From: Bacteroidales bacterium
GTDB taxonomy: Bacteria; Bacteroidota; Bacteroidia; Bacteroidales; UBA12170
Assembly (NCBI GenBank): GCA_029938465.1
Contig: JAOZUW010000020.1
Location: 1 to 32,076, forward strand
Reading direction: 5' to 3'
Length of the DNA: 32,076 bases
Shown: piece by piece, positions 17,719 to 25,261 of the stretch
How the letters are laid out: every line of letters starts with the position of its first letter
Position numbering within the stretch: the first letter of the stretch is position 1
Notes under the pieces: model-generated
What the model saw: only the letters and a program-made list of their open reading frames with translations
What the model was told of the DNA's origin: nothing
Databases searched by the model: none
Position numbers and translations under genes: made by a program

Positions 17719-18282
17719 TTAAGCTCTTAAGATCTCATAGTTACCAGTAGTATCTACTTTAATTATAGTAGAAGGACTGGCAGGATTCAAACTGTCCTGC
17801 TCCAGATTTACAACATAATTTACTTTTTTCTTTAGTATTGTTGAAATATCTCTAAATAAATTAGGGGTAGGGTTTCCTGATAAATTAGCGGATGTTGAAA
17901 CTAGGGGTTTCCCGAATTCTTTGATTAGCTTTTTACAAAACGGGTGTTTTACAACTCTAATGGCAATGGTGCCATCTTTGGCTATTAAGTTTTTAGCCAG
18001 ATTTTTAGCATCTGGAAAAACAACGGTTAATGGTTTGTGGTAATGATGGATTAAATCTTTCACTTGGAGTGGAAAATGTCTCACATATTTGCTTATTTCA
18101 TCTATAGAGTCTAATAAAATGATCAAGCTTTTTTGCTCTTTGCGATTTTTAATTTTAAAAATTTTTGCAACAGCTTTATTGTTTGTGGCATCACATCCAA
18201 TTCCCCAAACAGTATCAGTGGGGTATAGTATAGTTCCGCCGGATTCTAATATCTTAAGAGTGTTTATTATCTCAGTTTGCAT
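17719..18282 (-). CDS. YrdC/Sua5/YciO-family threonylcarbamoyl-AMP synthase-like protein
   Basis: TsaC/Sua5 enzymes make threonylcarbamoyl-AMP from threonine, bicarbonate and ATP for the t6A37 modification of ANN-decoding tRNAs. This 187-residue single-domain protein has YPTDTVWGIGCDA (20-32), the KIKNRKEQKSL nucleotide/carbamoyl site (43-53), LTVVFPDA (85-92) and VSTSANLSGNPTP (126-138). The Sua5 C-terminal domain is absent, so it is the short TsaC/YrdC type. Some short members (YciO) have other roles, and Bacteroidota often carry more than one homolog, so I leave the symbol blank. The start codon overlaps the end of the glycosyltransferase gene by 11 bases; no functional link to it is apparent. 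Confidence 0.9.
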   Translation of the reverse strand: MQTEIINTLKILESGGTILYPTDTVWGIGCDATNNKAVAKIFKIKNRKEQKSLIILLDSIDEISKYVRHFPLQVKDLIHHYHKPLTVVFPDAKNLAKNLIAKDGTIAIRVVKHPFCKKLIKEFGKPLVSTSANLSGNPTPNLFRDISTILKKKVNYVVNLEQDSLNPASPSTIIKVDTTGNYEILRA

Positions 18283-19267
18283 GGTTTAATCGGTTTATTA
18301 AATCTTGTGTATCAATATTTAAGGCGCATTTGAAATGTCCTTCCGGGCAATTTTTGTGCCCATGTAGCCCACAAGGGCGGCAATTTAGTTTTTCTTTGCT
18401 TTCAATGATTATTGAATCAGTGGATAGTGGCCCAAAACCAAAATCAGATACTGTGCTGCAAAAAATACTACTTAATTTTCCATTTACAGAAGAAGCAATG
18501 TGCTGTGCTGCGGAATCATTTACATAGTTCATTAAAGCATCGCGCATAAGAGCTGCCGACTCAACAAAGGTTAACTTACCGGCTAAATTCATTATATTTT
18601 TTCGTTTGCTTTCTCCAATAATTTTTTCACATAAATCTGCATCAGCACCACTTCCTAAAAGAAAAATATTGGTATTTTCATCAACTTGGTTGATAAATTC
18701 TAACCATTTTTCTTTAGGATATTGCTTGGTGTACCATAAAGAGGCAGGTGTAATAGTGATATATGCTTGGGTTTTGTATGGCGACATTTTTGCATATTCT
18801 TTTTTGGTAGGATATAGCTTTGGCATGGCAGCTTTTTCGTCTGTAATACCCTTTATCAATTGATGATTCCTGTCAATTTCGTGCCAGTTTTCCTTGAATT
18901 TATGATCAAATCTTTGGCTAAAAAATAGGGATAGAGGATTTTTTTTAAAGCCGAATTTCTTTTTGGCACCCGAAAAAACAGTAAATACTCCACTACTAAA
19001 AAAGCGCTGGAGATTGATGACAGCATCATAATTCTCTTCGCGTATTTGAAAAATAATTCGCAGCATATTTTTATATTTATCCTGTCTTTTATCCCAAATA
19101 AACAATTCATTAATATCCATATTGCCATAAAAAACTCCTTCGTTGCCTTTTTTTATCAAATAGTCTATCTGGCAATTTTTATCGGTAGCTTTTAGCTTCT
19201 CACCAATAGCAGTAGAAAGGATTACATCGCCAATACTGGCTGTTTGTATAACGAGATATTTTTTCAA
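18272..19267 (-). CDS. Glycosyltransferase family 9 protein (heptosyltransferase-like)
   Basis: Family 9 enzymes transfer ADP-heptose onto the lipopolysaccharide core at the cytoplasmic face of the inner membrane. The 331-residue protein starts with the family N-terminus KKYLVIQTASIGDVILSTAI, has ITPASLWYTKQYPKEKW (about 173-189) at the donor site, and YVNDSAAQHIASSV with the conserved Asp/Ser region near 253-266. The C-terminal CRPCGLHGHKNCPEGHFKC resembles the cysteine-rich end seen in many heptosyltransferases. The neighbour upstream is hldD, which makes ADP-L-glycero-D-manno-heptose, strengthening the donor assignment. The acceptor sugar is unknown. It probably has its own promoter within the end of hldD. 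Confidence 0.9.
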   Translation of the reverse strand: MKKYLVIQTASIGDVILSTAIGEKLKATDKNCQIDYLIKKGNEGVFYGNMDINELFIWDKRQDKYKNMLRIIFQIREENYDAVINLQRFFSSGVFTVFSGAKKKFGFKKNPLSLFFSQRFDHKFKENWHEIDRNHQLIKGITDEKAAMPKLYPTKKEYAKMSPYKTQAYITITPASLWYTKQYPKEKWLEFINQVDENTNIFLLGSGADADLCEKIIGESKRKNIMNLAGKLTFVESAALMRDALMNYVNDSAAQHIASSVNGKLSSIFCSTVSDFGFGPLSTDSIIIESKEKLNCRPCGLHGHKNCPEGHFKCALNIDTQDLINRLNHAN

Positions 19268-19324
19268 AATAATTTTGGGTTTTTGTTTCTATAACTACTA
19301 CACACTCTGTTCTTTATGCAGTGC

Positions 19325-19332
19325 CAAATTTA
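19325..19332 (-). promoter_or_regulatory. -7 promoter element overlapping the hldD stop codon
   Basis: TAAATTTG on the minus strand (TAnnTTTG), 57 bases before the glycosyltransferase start. Its first three bases are the TAA stop of hldD, so the promoter, if real, is partly inside the upstream gene. Confidence 0.45.
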
Positions 19333-20295
19333 TAAATAGATATTTTTTGAGAGATAATTCCTTACATAATCACCAACACCATCTTCTAGTGAATAAAATT
19401 CTTCTTGATATCCGGCCTTCCTTAGTTTCTGCATATTGGCTTCCGTAAAATATTGGTATTTGTCGCGTATATCTTCTGGTGTTGGAATAAAACGAATATC
19501 GCTTTTAAGGTTTAAGGCCGAAAAGGTGGCTTCTGCCAAATGATAGAAGGCGCGTGCCTTTCCTGTTCCTAAATTATATAGACCACTATTTGGCTTTTTC
19601 TCCATTAAAAAAAGTATCACTTTTACTACATCTTTTACGTAAATAAAATCTCGCAACTGCATTCCGTCTTCGTAATCATTACGGTGCGATTTAAACAGAT
19701 TAACATAAGCTTTATTCTGAATTTGATGATAAGCATGAAAAATAACTGAAGCCATTCTTGCTTTATGATATTCATTGGGTCCGTAAACATTAAAGAATTT
19801 TAAGCCTGCCCAAAATGGAGGTGTTTCTTCTTGCACTAACACCCATTTATCAAAATCATTTTTTGATTCTCCGTAAGGGTTTAGAGGTTTTAGTTTTTTT
19901 ACTAATGCATGATCATCATCATAACCAAATTCACCCATTCCGTACGTAGCAGCTGATGATGCGTAAATCATTGGTATCTTATTTTTTGTGCAGCTTTTCC
20001 AAACTTTTTTACTATAGTTCAGGTTGAGTTCGTCAAAAATATTTTTATCGAATTCAGTGGTGTCAGTACGTGCTCCAATATGTAATACGAAATCCACTTC
20101 GTCAGCATAATTACGCATCCAATCGTCCAGATGCATTCGGTCTACTTTTTCCGCATAAGTCTTATCAGTCAGGTTGTTTTCCTTTTCTGTTTTAGAAAAG
20201 TCATCTACTATAACAATATCTTTATAATGTGCAGAATTAAGACCGCTAAGCAATGCGCTTCCAATAAAACCTGCTGCCCCTGTTACAATAATCAT
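19330..20295 (-). CDS. hldD: ADP-L-glycero-D-manno-heptose 6-epimerase
   Basis: HldD (RfaD) converts ADP-D-glycero- to ADP-L-glycero-D-manno-heptose, the last step in making the heptose donor for lipopolysaccharide core. The 321-residue short-chain dehydrogenase-type epimerase has the nucleotide-binding TGAAGFIGSALL (5-16), ASSAATYGMGEF (112-123) and the catalytic YGESK (Tyr141, Lys145). FNVYGPNEYHKARMAS contains Lys178, the position of the second catalytic base in E. coli HldD. The family-specific GTGKARAFYHLAEATF follows. The length is right for HldD. It is followed on the same strand by a GT9 heptosyltransferase-like gene after 62 bases. Confidence 0.95.
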   Translation of the reverse strand: MIIVTGAAGFIGSALLSGLNSAHYKDIVIVDDFSKTEKENNLTDKTYAEKVDRMHLDDWMRNYADEVDFVLHIGARTDTTEFDKNIFDELNLNYSKKVWKSCTKNKIPMIYASSAATYGMGEFGYDDDHALVKKLKPLNPYGESKNDFDKWVLVQEETPPFWAGLKFFNVYGPNEYHKARMASVIFHAYHQIQNKAYVNLFKSHRNDYEDGMQLRDFIYVKDVVKVILFLMEKKPNSGLYNLGTGKARAFYHLAEATFSALNLKSDIRFIPTPEDIRDKYQYFTEANMQKLRKAGYQEEFYSLEDGVGDYVRNYLSKNIYL

Positions 20296-20309
20296 ATCAT
20301 GTTTTTTTG

Positions 20310-20317
20310 CAAAGATA
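20310..20317 (-). promoter_or_regulatory. -7 promoter element for hldD
   Basis: TATCTTTG on the minus strand (TAnnTTTG), 14 bases before the hldD start. The same octamer, in the same TATCTTTGCA context, precedes feoAB. Confidence 0.5.
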
Positions 20318-20392
20318 ATTGAATTGCTTAAAACCTGTATTCAATATAAAAAATTTATTAAATCACTACTTAAACAATTAAAAATTAATTGT

Positions 20393-20423
20393 TTTGCATA
20401 TTCATAATATTTATATAAATTTG
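20393..20423 (+). promoter_or_regulatory. Complete Bacteroidota promoter (TTTG-N19-TAAATTTG)
   Basis: TTTG at 20393-20396 and TAAATTTG at 20416-20423 are separated by 19 bases, an exact match to the Bacteroidota primary sigma consensus. The gene at 20447 follows after 23 bases. This is the only promoter in the window with both boxes clearly present, so strong constitutive transcription is plausible. Confidence 0.75.
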
Positions 20424-20446
20424 TTAAAAGAAAAATAAATACAAGG

Positions 20447-20899
20447 ATGGAAATTGTAAAAATGGAAATTGTTCCAAAAAAAGGATTAGGTAATGTTGAT
20501 TTTGGGATATTTACCCGTGATTTAACAAAGAAACTAGGTGAGCCTAATAATGTGGAAGAGATTTCCACTGATGATGATTTAAAAACTACTGTACTCTCTT
20601 TTGATAATGGTATTACCGTATTTCTAGAAGGCTTAATAGATCCTGTGGTATCAAATTTTGATATTGATAATAGAAACGCTCAACTATTTGGTGAGGAAAT
20701 TTTCAAGATGAAGGAATCGGAAATTATCACCTTGATGAAAAGTCATGGATATCAGGAGGTTGAAAAAGAAGAAGAAGAATGGGGCGAAATGCGCTTGACT
20801 TTTGATGATGCCATGATGGATTTTTATTTTGATTCAGGTGATTTGGTAGCTATAAGCTGGGGTGTTGAAATTGGCGAAGATGGGTCAATTATAAAATAA
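20447..20899 (+). CDS. Small acidic protein of unknown function
   Basis: I do not recognise a family with confidence. The 150-residue soluble protein starts with a GLGNVDFGIFTRDLTKKLGEPNNVEEI segment (14-40), a pattern seen in many small alpha/beta proteins in which a short strand, FG turn and helix end in LGEP. The middle is beta-rich (TTVLSFDNGITVFLEGL), then comes an acidic helix with EKEEEEWGE, and the end, MMDFYFDSGDLVAISWGVEI, is strongly beta-prone. No signal peptide or membrane helix is seen. The first 15 bases of the gene are nearly duplicated, giving two in-frame ATGs (20447 and 20462). It has a consensus promoter and converges with the histidine kinase gene. Confidence 0.85.
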   Translation: MEIVKMEIVPKKGLGNVDFGIFTRDLTKKLGEPNNVEEISTDDDLKTTVLSFDNGITVFLEGLIDPVVSNFDIDNRNAQLFGEEIFKMKESEIITLMKSHGYQEVEKEEEEWGEMRLTFDDAMMDFYFDSGDLVAISWGVEIGEDGSIIK

Positions 20900-20910
20900 G
20901 CTTTCCCGTT

Positions 20911-21960
20911 TTATTGTTTTGCTTTTTCGAGAGTAAAACCAAAAGTAGTGCCTATACCCAATGTAGAACGTGCGCTAATAGTTTGTTGGTGAGCTTCTAC
21001 AATATGTTTTACAATGGCTAATCCTAAACCTGTTCCTCCCATTTCTCTACTTCGTGCTTTATCTGTTCTGTAAAAGCGTTCAAATATCCTTGGGAGATTG
21101 TTTTTTTCAATTCCTGGTCCATTATCAGTTACTTCTATTAAGATATTTTTATCCATATCGAAAAAACTGATTTTTACTTTACCGGTATTTTCATAACCAT
21201 ATTTAATGGCGTTATGTATTAGATTGCTTAAAAGGCGCTGGATATGATTTTTATCTGCAAAAATATAAATAGCTTGATCATAGCTTTTGCTATAAAAGAT
21301 AGAGATATTTTTTTCTTGAGCCTTTATTTCTAGTGATTCTATTACTTCGTTAGTTAGTTCAATAATATTAAAAACGGTTTTATTAAGTTGTAGTTCTCCA
21401 GATTCCAATTGGCTGATAGTTTCTAATTCTTGAACAATTCGGATTAACCTATTGATGTTTTTTTCTGTACGGTCGAGATATTTTAAATTGATACTGTCAT
21501 CCTTTAATCCACCATCTGATAAGGTGGAAACATAGCCGAGAATGGTAAATAATGGTGTTTTAATCTCATGAGAAATATTGCCAATATATTCTTTTCTGTA
21601 TTTTTCTAGTTGTTTTAATTGACTGATCTCAGATTCATAATCTTTGCTCCAATCTAATACTTCTTGATGTACCGATTCCAATGAAACAGGAAAGCGCTTT
21701 TTATTTGTTTTTGAGGAGGGTTTTTTAACTTTATGGTCATGAATAAATTTGTAGATGAGTTTAATTTTACTGTAGATATATCTCTCAATATAATTCTGTA
21801 TCACCCAAATAGAAAGAAGAAGAAAGAAAATATAAAACACAAAGGATAACCACAATGGAATATGGTACACCATAATAAAGTATAATAAACTCAGCAGAAA
21901 TACTACTGATAATATTAGACTCATTTTTATAGCAATTAATGTGGATTCTTTCAGTTTCAT
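20911..21960 (-). CDS. Sensor histidine kinase, PhoR-like
   Basis: An inner-membrane kinase of 349 residues. Two close N-terminal helices (about 10-31 and 36-55) with almost no periplasmic loop suggest it senses within the membrane or through a partner. The cytoplasmic part has a HisKA domain with the phosphorylated His131 in NISHEIKTPLFTILGY. The HATPase_c domain shows the N box LIHNAIKYG, G1 VTDNGPGIE, the F box RIFERFYR and G2 GGTGLGLAIVKHIVEAH. This order and sequence is that of PhoR/ResE-type kinases. The partner response regulator gene ends 12 bases upstream, so they form one operon with the regulator first. The stimulus is unknown; no pst genes are nearby to prove phosphate sensing. 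Confidence 0.94.
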   Translation of the reverse strand: MKLKESTLIAIKMSLILSVVFLLSLLYFIMVYHIPLWLSFVFYIFFLLLSIWVIQNYIERYIYSKIKLIYKFIHDHKVKKPSSKTNKKRFPVSLESVHQEVLDWSKDYESEISQLKQLEKYRKEYIGNISHEIKTPLFTILGYVSTLSDGGLKDDSINLKYLDRTEKNINRLIRIVQELETISQLESGELQLNKTVFNIIELTNEVIESLEIKAQEKNISIFYSKSYDQAIYIFADKNHIQRLLSNLIHNAIKYGYENTGKVKISFFDMDKNILIEVTDNGPGIEKNNLPRIFERFYRTDKARSREMGGTGLGLAIVKHIVEAHQQTISARSTLGIGTTFGFTLEKAKQ

Positions 21961-21972
21961 TGGAAAGCAAAT

Positions 21973-22674
21973 CTAGGGGTTTACAAACTTATATCCAACA
22001 CCTTTAATGGTTAATATATAGTCGTTTCCAATCTTCTCTCGTATTTTTCTTATATGAACGTCAATAGTACGATCACCCACAATAACATCTTCTCCCCAAA
22101 CTTTTGTAAAAATCTCTTCTCTGGTAAATACTTTATTTATTTTAGATGTAAATAATAGTAATAATTCAAATTCTTTTCGCGGAAGAGTAATTTCTTTACC
22201 ATTCGAGATAATTAAATATCGTTCTCGATCTATTCTAAAATGATCATTAACTTGTAGTATTAATGGAGTTTCTTCTTCTAATTTACCTGTTTTATCCAAT
22301 CTTCGTAATAAAGATTTTATTTTACTGATAAATAATTTTGGTTTTATGGGTTTGCTAATATAGTCATCGGCACCCACGCTTAGTCCTGCAATTTGTGAAT
22401 AATCCTCAGAGCGAGCAGTTAAAAAAACAATAATTGATTTTTCCAACGCAGGTGTCGATCTCATTAATTCGCAAGCCTCTACACCATCCATAACGGGCAT
22501 CATAACGTCCAGAATTATTAAATCTGGTGTTATTTTTTTTGCGATAGCCAAACCTTCAGCTCCATTTTTAGCAGTATAAACAAGGTATCCATTCTTTTTA
22601 AGATTATAACTTAAAAACTCAAGGATATCTTCTTCATCATCTACTAATAACACCTTAAAATTCGAATTTTCCAT
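21973..22674 (-). CDS. OmpR/PhoB-family response regulator
   Basis: A DNA-binding response regulator, 233 residues from the chosen start. The receiver domain has the acidic pair Asp12-Asp13 (LLVDDEED), phospho-acceptor Asp56 (LIILDVMMPVMDG) and the conserved Lys in YISKPIKP. The C-terminal winged-helix domain has LPRKEFELLLLFTSKINKVFTREEIFTKVWG and DRTIDVHIRKIREKIG, typical of PhoB/OmpR. The track's start (22710) lies upstream of a TAnnTTTG promoter box, so translation from the ATG at 22674 (MENSNFKVLLVDD) is preferred; it also gives the normal N-terminus. The partner kinase gene follows after 12 bases. Putative binding half-sites lie in the divergent promoter region. Confidence 0.93.
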   Translation of the reverse strand: MENSNFKVLLVDDEEDILEFLSYNLKKNGYLVYTAKNGAEGLAIAKKITPDLIILDVMMPVMDGVEACELMRSTPALEKSIIVFLTARSEDYSQIAGLSVGADDYISKPIKPKLFISKIKSLLRRLDKTGKLEEETPLILQVNDHFRIDRERYLIISNGKEITLPRKEFELLLLFTSKINKVFTREEIFTKVWGEDVIVGDRTIDVHIRKIREKIGNDYILTIKGVGYKFVNP

Positions 22675-22689
22675 AGGTAGATTTTGCTG

Positions 22690-22697
22690 CAAATTTA
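22690..22697 (-). promoter_or_regulatory. -7 promoter element for the response regulator-kinase operon
   Basis: TAAATTTG on the minus strand (TAnnTTTG), 15 bases upstream of the chosen ATG at 22674 and inside the extended ORF given in the track. No good -33 box. Confidence 0.5.
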
Positions 22698-22728
22698 GCG
22701 ATAACATCATTAAAAAACATACTTGAAT

Positions 22729-22757
22729 ATTAACTAATTGTTAATTAATTCGTTAAT
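22729..22757. promoter_or_regulatory. Clustered TTAAC half-sites between divergent signalling operons
   Basis: ATTAAC at 22729-22734 faces GTTAAT at 22740-22745, and another GTTAAT lies at 22752-22757, twelve bases on. The cluster lies 32-60 bases upstream of the -7 box of the PhoB-like operon, a usual place for OmpR-family binding. The DNA is very AT-rich, so chance is a serious alternative. Confidence 0.3.
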
Positions 22758-22796
22758 AAAATAAGCTTTTTAGCAGCCTCAGTTTTCTGTATTGCT

Positions 22797-22804
22797 TATA
22801 TTTG
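22797..22804 (+). promoter_or_regulatory. -7 promoter element for the REC-PAS-kinase operon
   Basis: TATATTTG (TAnnTTTG), 51 bases upstream of the ATG at 22856. No -33 TTTG at normal spacing. Confidence 0.5.
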
Positions 22805-22855
22805 GCACTAGTATGTATAATAAAATACAAAGAAGAAAACAAACGATAAACCTTT

Positions 22856-24811
22856 ATGAATTCCCTTAATATTCTTATAGTCGAAGACGACAAAGTATTT
22901 TCTAAGATTATCCAAGAGTTTTTATTAACTAAGGGACATAAGGTGCTTGAGATATTAGAATCTGGTGAATCTGTTGTTGATTTTGTAAAAAAAGAAACTC
23001 CTGATTTTATCATTATGGATATTATTTTATCGGGTAAAATTGATGGAATTCAGGTTGCGGAAGAAATAAAGAAGCTTTATGACATTCCTATACTGTTCTT
23101 ATCTGGAATTTCTGATAAAGTGATAATTGAAAGAGCAGGTAAAACTAAGCCAATAGGTTATATGCCCAAGCCATTTTCTCCTTTACAATTGGAGTTTACT
23201 CTCGAGATGGCTTATAATAAGATTCAGGTTGATAAAGAACTAAAGAAATATCAAAAATATTTAGAGCAATTGGTAGTAGACCGCACACGTGAATTATTGG
23301 CCGAAGTTAAGATGCATAAAGATGCCCGAGAACATGCTATTGAAAATGAAATTAAGCTTAAAGCTATTACAAAAGCAGCTAATGATGCCATTGTTCTTTT
23401 TGATGAATACGGAAGAATTACTTTTTGGAATAGTGCAGCCGAAGACTTGTTTTTGTATCAAGAAAAAGAAGTAATAAACCAAAATATCCGTGTATTGTTT
23501 TCTTCTGACAATCAAAATGGAGGTTTTGCAAAAGGTTTAGAGATAATACAGAATGCAATTGATAATGAAACGCTTAATGAGAATATTGAAATAACAGCTA
23601 CCAGAGCAGATGGTGTGGAGATCCCTGTAGAAATGTCCCTAGCCTCTGTGGAGATACAAGGTGAGAATAGCATTATTTCTATAGTTCGGGATATCAGCCA
23701 ACGAAAACGTGATAATGAAGAAATTGGCCGATTTAAGTTGATAGCCGACTTAGCAAATTATGGTTTGGCTATCACAACTGCAGAGGGTGAGTTTGTGTAT
23801 ATCAATAAATATTTTTCCGAATTACTGGAGAGTGAGCAGAAGGATTTAATAGGCGAAAATTTTTATAGTATAACTCCCCATATTAAAAAAGCAAACGTGA
23901 CCAGCTTTGTTAATGATGCTTCAAATGTGCATGGAGGCGAGGGTAGGGAAGTTACGGTGGTAAGTCGTAATAAGAAAGTGATTCCTGTGATGATGAATAG
24001 TGTAATTATTCATGATAAATATAATCAGGCAAAATTCTATGCTGTTTCTGCAATCGATATGCGTGAACGTAAAGAATATGAAGATAATTTATTGAAAGCG
24101 AAAAAAACAGCTGAAGAATCTGATAGAATGAAAACAGCTTTTTTATCTACAATATCCCACGAATTAAGAACACCTCTTAATGCTATAATTGGATTTTCTG
24201 AATTGATAAAAATTACAGATGCCGATATGATAGAAGTGAAAGATTTTAATGATGAGATTTATAAAAGTGGAAATCATCTTTTATCAGTTGTAGAAGATAT
24301 TCTTGATATAAATATGTTGGAGAGCAACGATTTAAAGTTTATTTCTTCGGAGTTTTCTTTAAATAATTTGATGGGTAAGCTATTCGATAAGTTTAATTCA
24401 AATGAGCGTTACGATAATGATATTGTAAATATTGATTGGAAAGGCAATATGCCTGATGGGGATGATAGTTTTTTCTCAGATAATAGTAAAATTGAACAAA
24501 TATTTACAAAACTAATTGACAATGCATATAAATTCTCTGACAGAGGCAAAATAACATTTGGATATATTAAGGTAAAGAAGGAAAACAATTATGTTTTTTA
24601 TGTTGAAGACCAGGGTTATGGTATCAGAGAAGAGAAACTGGAAGACATATTTGAGAACTTTAAACAAGTAGATGATGGTGAATCATTTGCGCACCATGGT
24701 TTGGGCTTAGGTTTGTCTATTGTAAGTCAATTGCTTGAACTTATGGATGGGCATATTTCTGTTGAATCGGAGATTGGCAAAGGCTCTAGGTTTGAGTTTT
24801 ATTTTAATTAA
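22856..24811 (+). CDS. REC-PAS-PAS-histidine kinase
   Basis: A soluble signalling protein of 651 residues. An N-terminal receiver domain (about 1-125) has Asp11-Asp12, phospho-acceptor Asp55 (IIMDIILSG) and Lys105 (YMPKPFSP). A coiled-coil linker (about 126-165) leads to PAS 1 (about 168-283, ANDAIVLFDEYGRITFWNSAAEDLF) and PAS 2 (about 292-405, NYGLAITTAEGEFVYINKYFSELL). The HisKA domain carries His435 in STISHELRTPLNAIIGFSEL; the ATPase domain has LIDNAYKFSDRG (Asn556), VEDQGYGI and HGLGLGLSIVSQL. No membrane segment is seen. The receiver placed before the kinase implies input from another kinase or Hpt protein. The next gene encodes a lone receiver, its probable target. Confidence 0.95.
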   Translation: MNSLNILIVEDDKVFSKIIQEFLLTKGHKVLEILESGESVVDFVKKETPDFIIMDIILSGKIDGIQVAEEIKKLYDIPILFLSGISDKVIIERAGKTKPIGYMPKPFSPLQLEFTLEMAYNKIQVDKELKKYQKYLEQLVVDRTRELLAEVKMHKDAREHAIENEIKLKAITKAANDAIVLFDEYGRITFWNSAAEDLFLYQEKEVINQNIRVLFSSDNQNGGFAKGLEIIQNAIDNETLNENIEITATRADGVEIPVEMSLASVEIQGENSIISIVRDISQRKRDNEEIGRFKLIADLANYGLAITTAEGEFVYINKYFSELLESEQKDLIGENFYSITPHIKKANVTSFVNDASNVHGGEGREVTVVSRNKKVIPVMMNSVIIHDKYNQAKFYAVSAIDMRERKEYEDNLLKAKKTAEESDRMKTAFLSTISHELRTPLNAIIGFSELIKITDADMIEVKDFNDEIYKSGNHLLSVVEDILDINMLESNDLKFISSEFSLNNLMGKLFDKFNSNERYDNDIVNIDWKGNMPDGDDSFFSDNSKIEQIFTKLIDNAYKFSDRGKITFGYIKVKKENNYVFYVEDQGYGIREEKLEDIFENFKQVDDGESFAHHGLGLGLSIVSQLLELMDGHISVESEIGKGSRFEFYFN

Positions 24812-24838
24812 TTGTGTAAAAATTCTAAAACTAACGAT

Positions 24839-25249
24839 ATGAATGAATCATTTGATATGAATAAGTATAAATGGGATGGCAAGAAAGTGCTGATAGTAGA
24901 GGATATTACCAGTAATTATAATTTTTTGCGATTGCTATTAAAGCGTTCAGAAATAGAAATCATTTGGGTTGATAATGGTAAAGATGCTTTGGAAAAAGTA
25001 AAGGAATTAGATAATATAGACCTTATTCTATTGGATATTAATTTGCCCATAATGAATGGTTATGACGCTGCAAGGTTAATAAAAGAGTTGAGGCCTCAAT
25101 TGCCTATTATTGCTCAAACAGCTTATGCTCTTGAAGGCGATAGAGAAAAATCATTGTCAGCTGGTTGTGATGATTATATTCCCAAACCTATTGTTATTTC
25201 TAGTTTACTTGAAAAAATGGACGCTTATTTGCAAAATGGTTTAACATAA
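24839..25249 (+). CDS. Single-domain response regulator (CheY-like)
   Basis: A 136-residue lone receiver domain, most like the receivers of hybrid kinases. It has Glu21-Asp22 in VLIVEDITSNYNFL, phospho-acceptor Asp66 in LILLDINLPIMNGYDAA, the Thr switch region IIAQTAYALEGDRE, and the conserved Lys in CDDYIPKPI. No output domain follows, so it must act by protein contact or by passing phosphate on. The track begins at a TTG just after the kinase stop; the ATG at 24839 gives a short lead-in to the domain and is preferred. Next to the REC-PAS-PAS kinase, it is the natural acceptor of that kinase's phosphate, or a phosphate sink. Confidence 0.92.
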   Translation: MNESFDMNKYKWDGKKVLIVEDITSNYNFLRLLLKRSEIEIIWVDNGKDALEKVKELDNIDLILLDINLPIMNGYDAARLIKELRPQLPIIAQTAYALEGDREKSLSAGCDDYIPKPIVISSLLEKMDAYLQNGLT

Positions 25250-25261
25250 AACAAAAATGTA

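Noticed and set aside
18606-18863. 85-codon plus-strand ORF opposite the GT9 gene
   Set aside because: Antisense shadow of a protein with clear family motifs.
20891-20914. ATAAAA/TTTTAT inverted repeat between converging genes
   Set aside because: Six AT pairs with a 12-base loop are expected by chance in this composition; only the convergent position hints at a bidirectional terminator.
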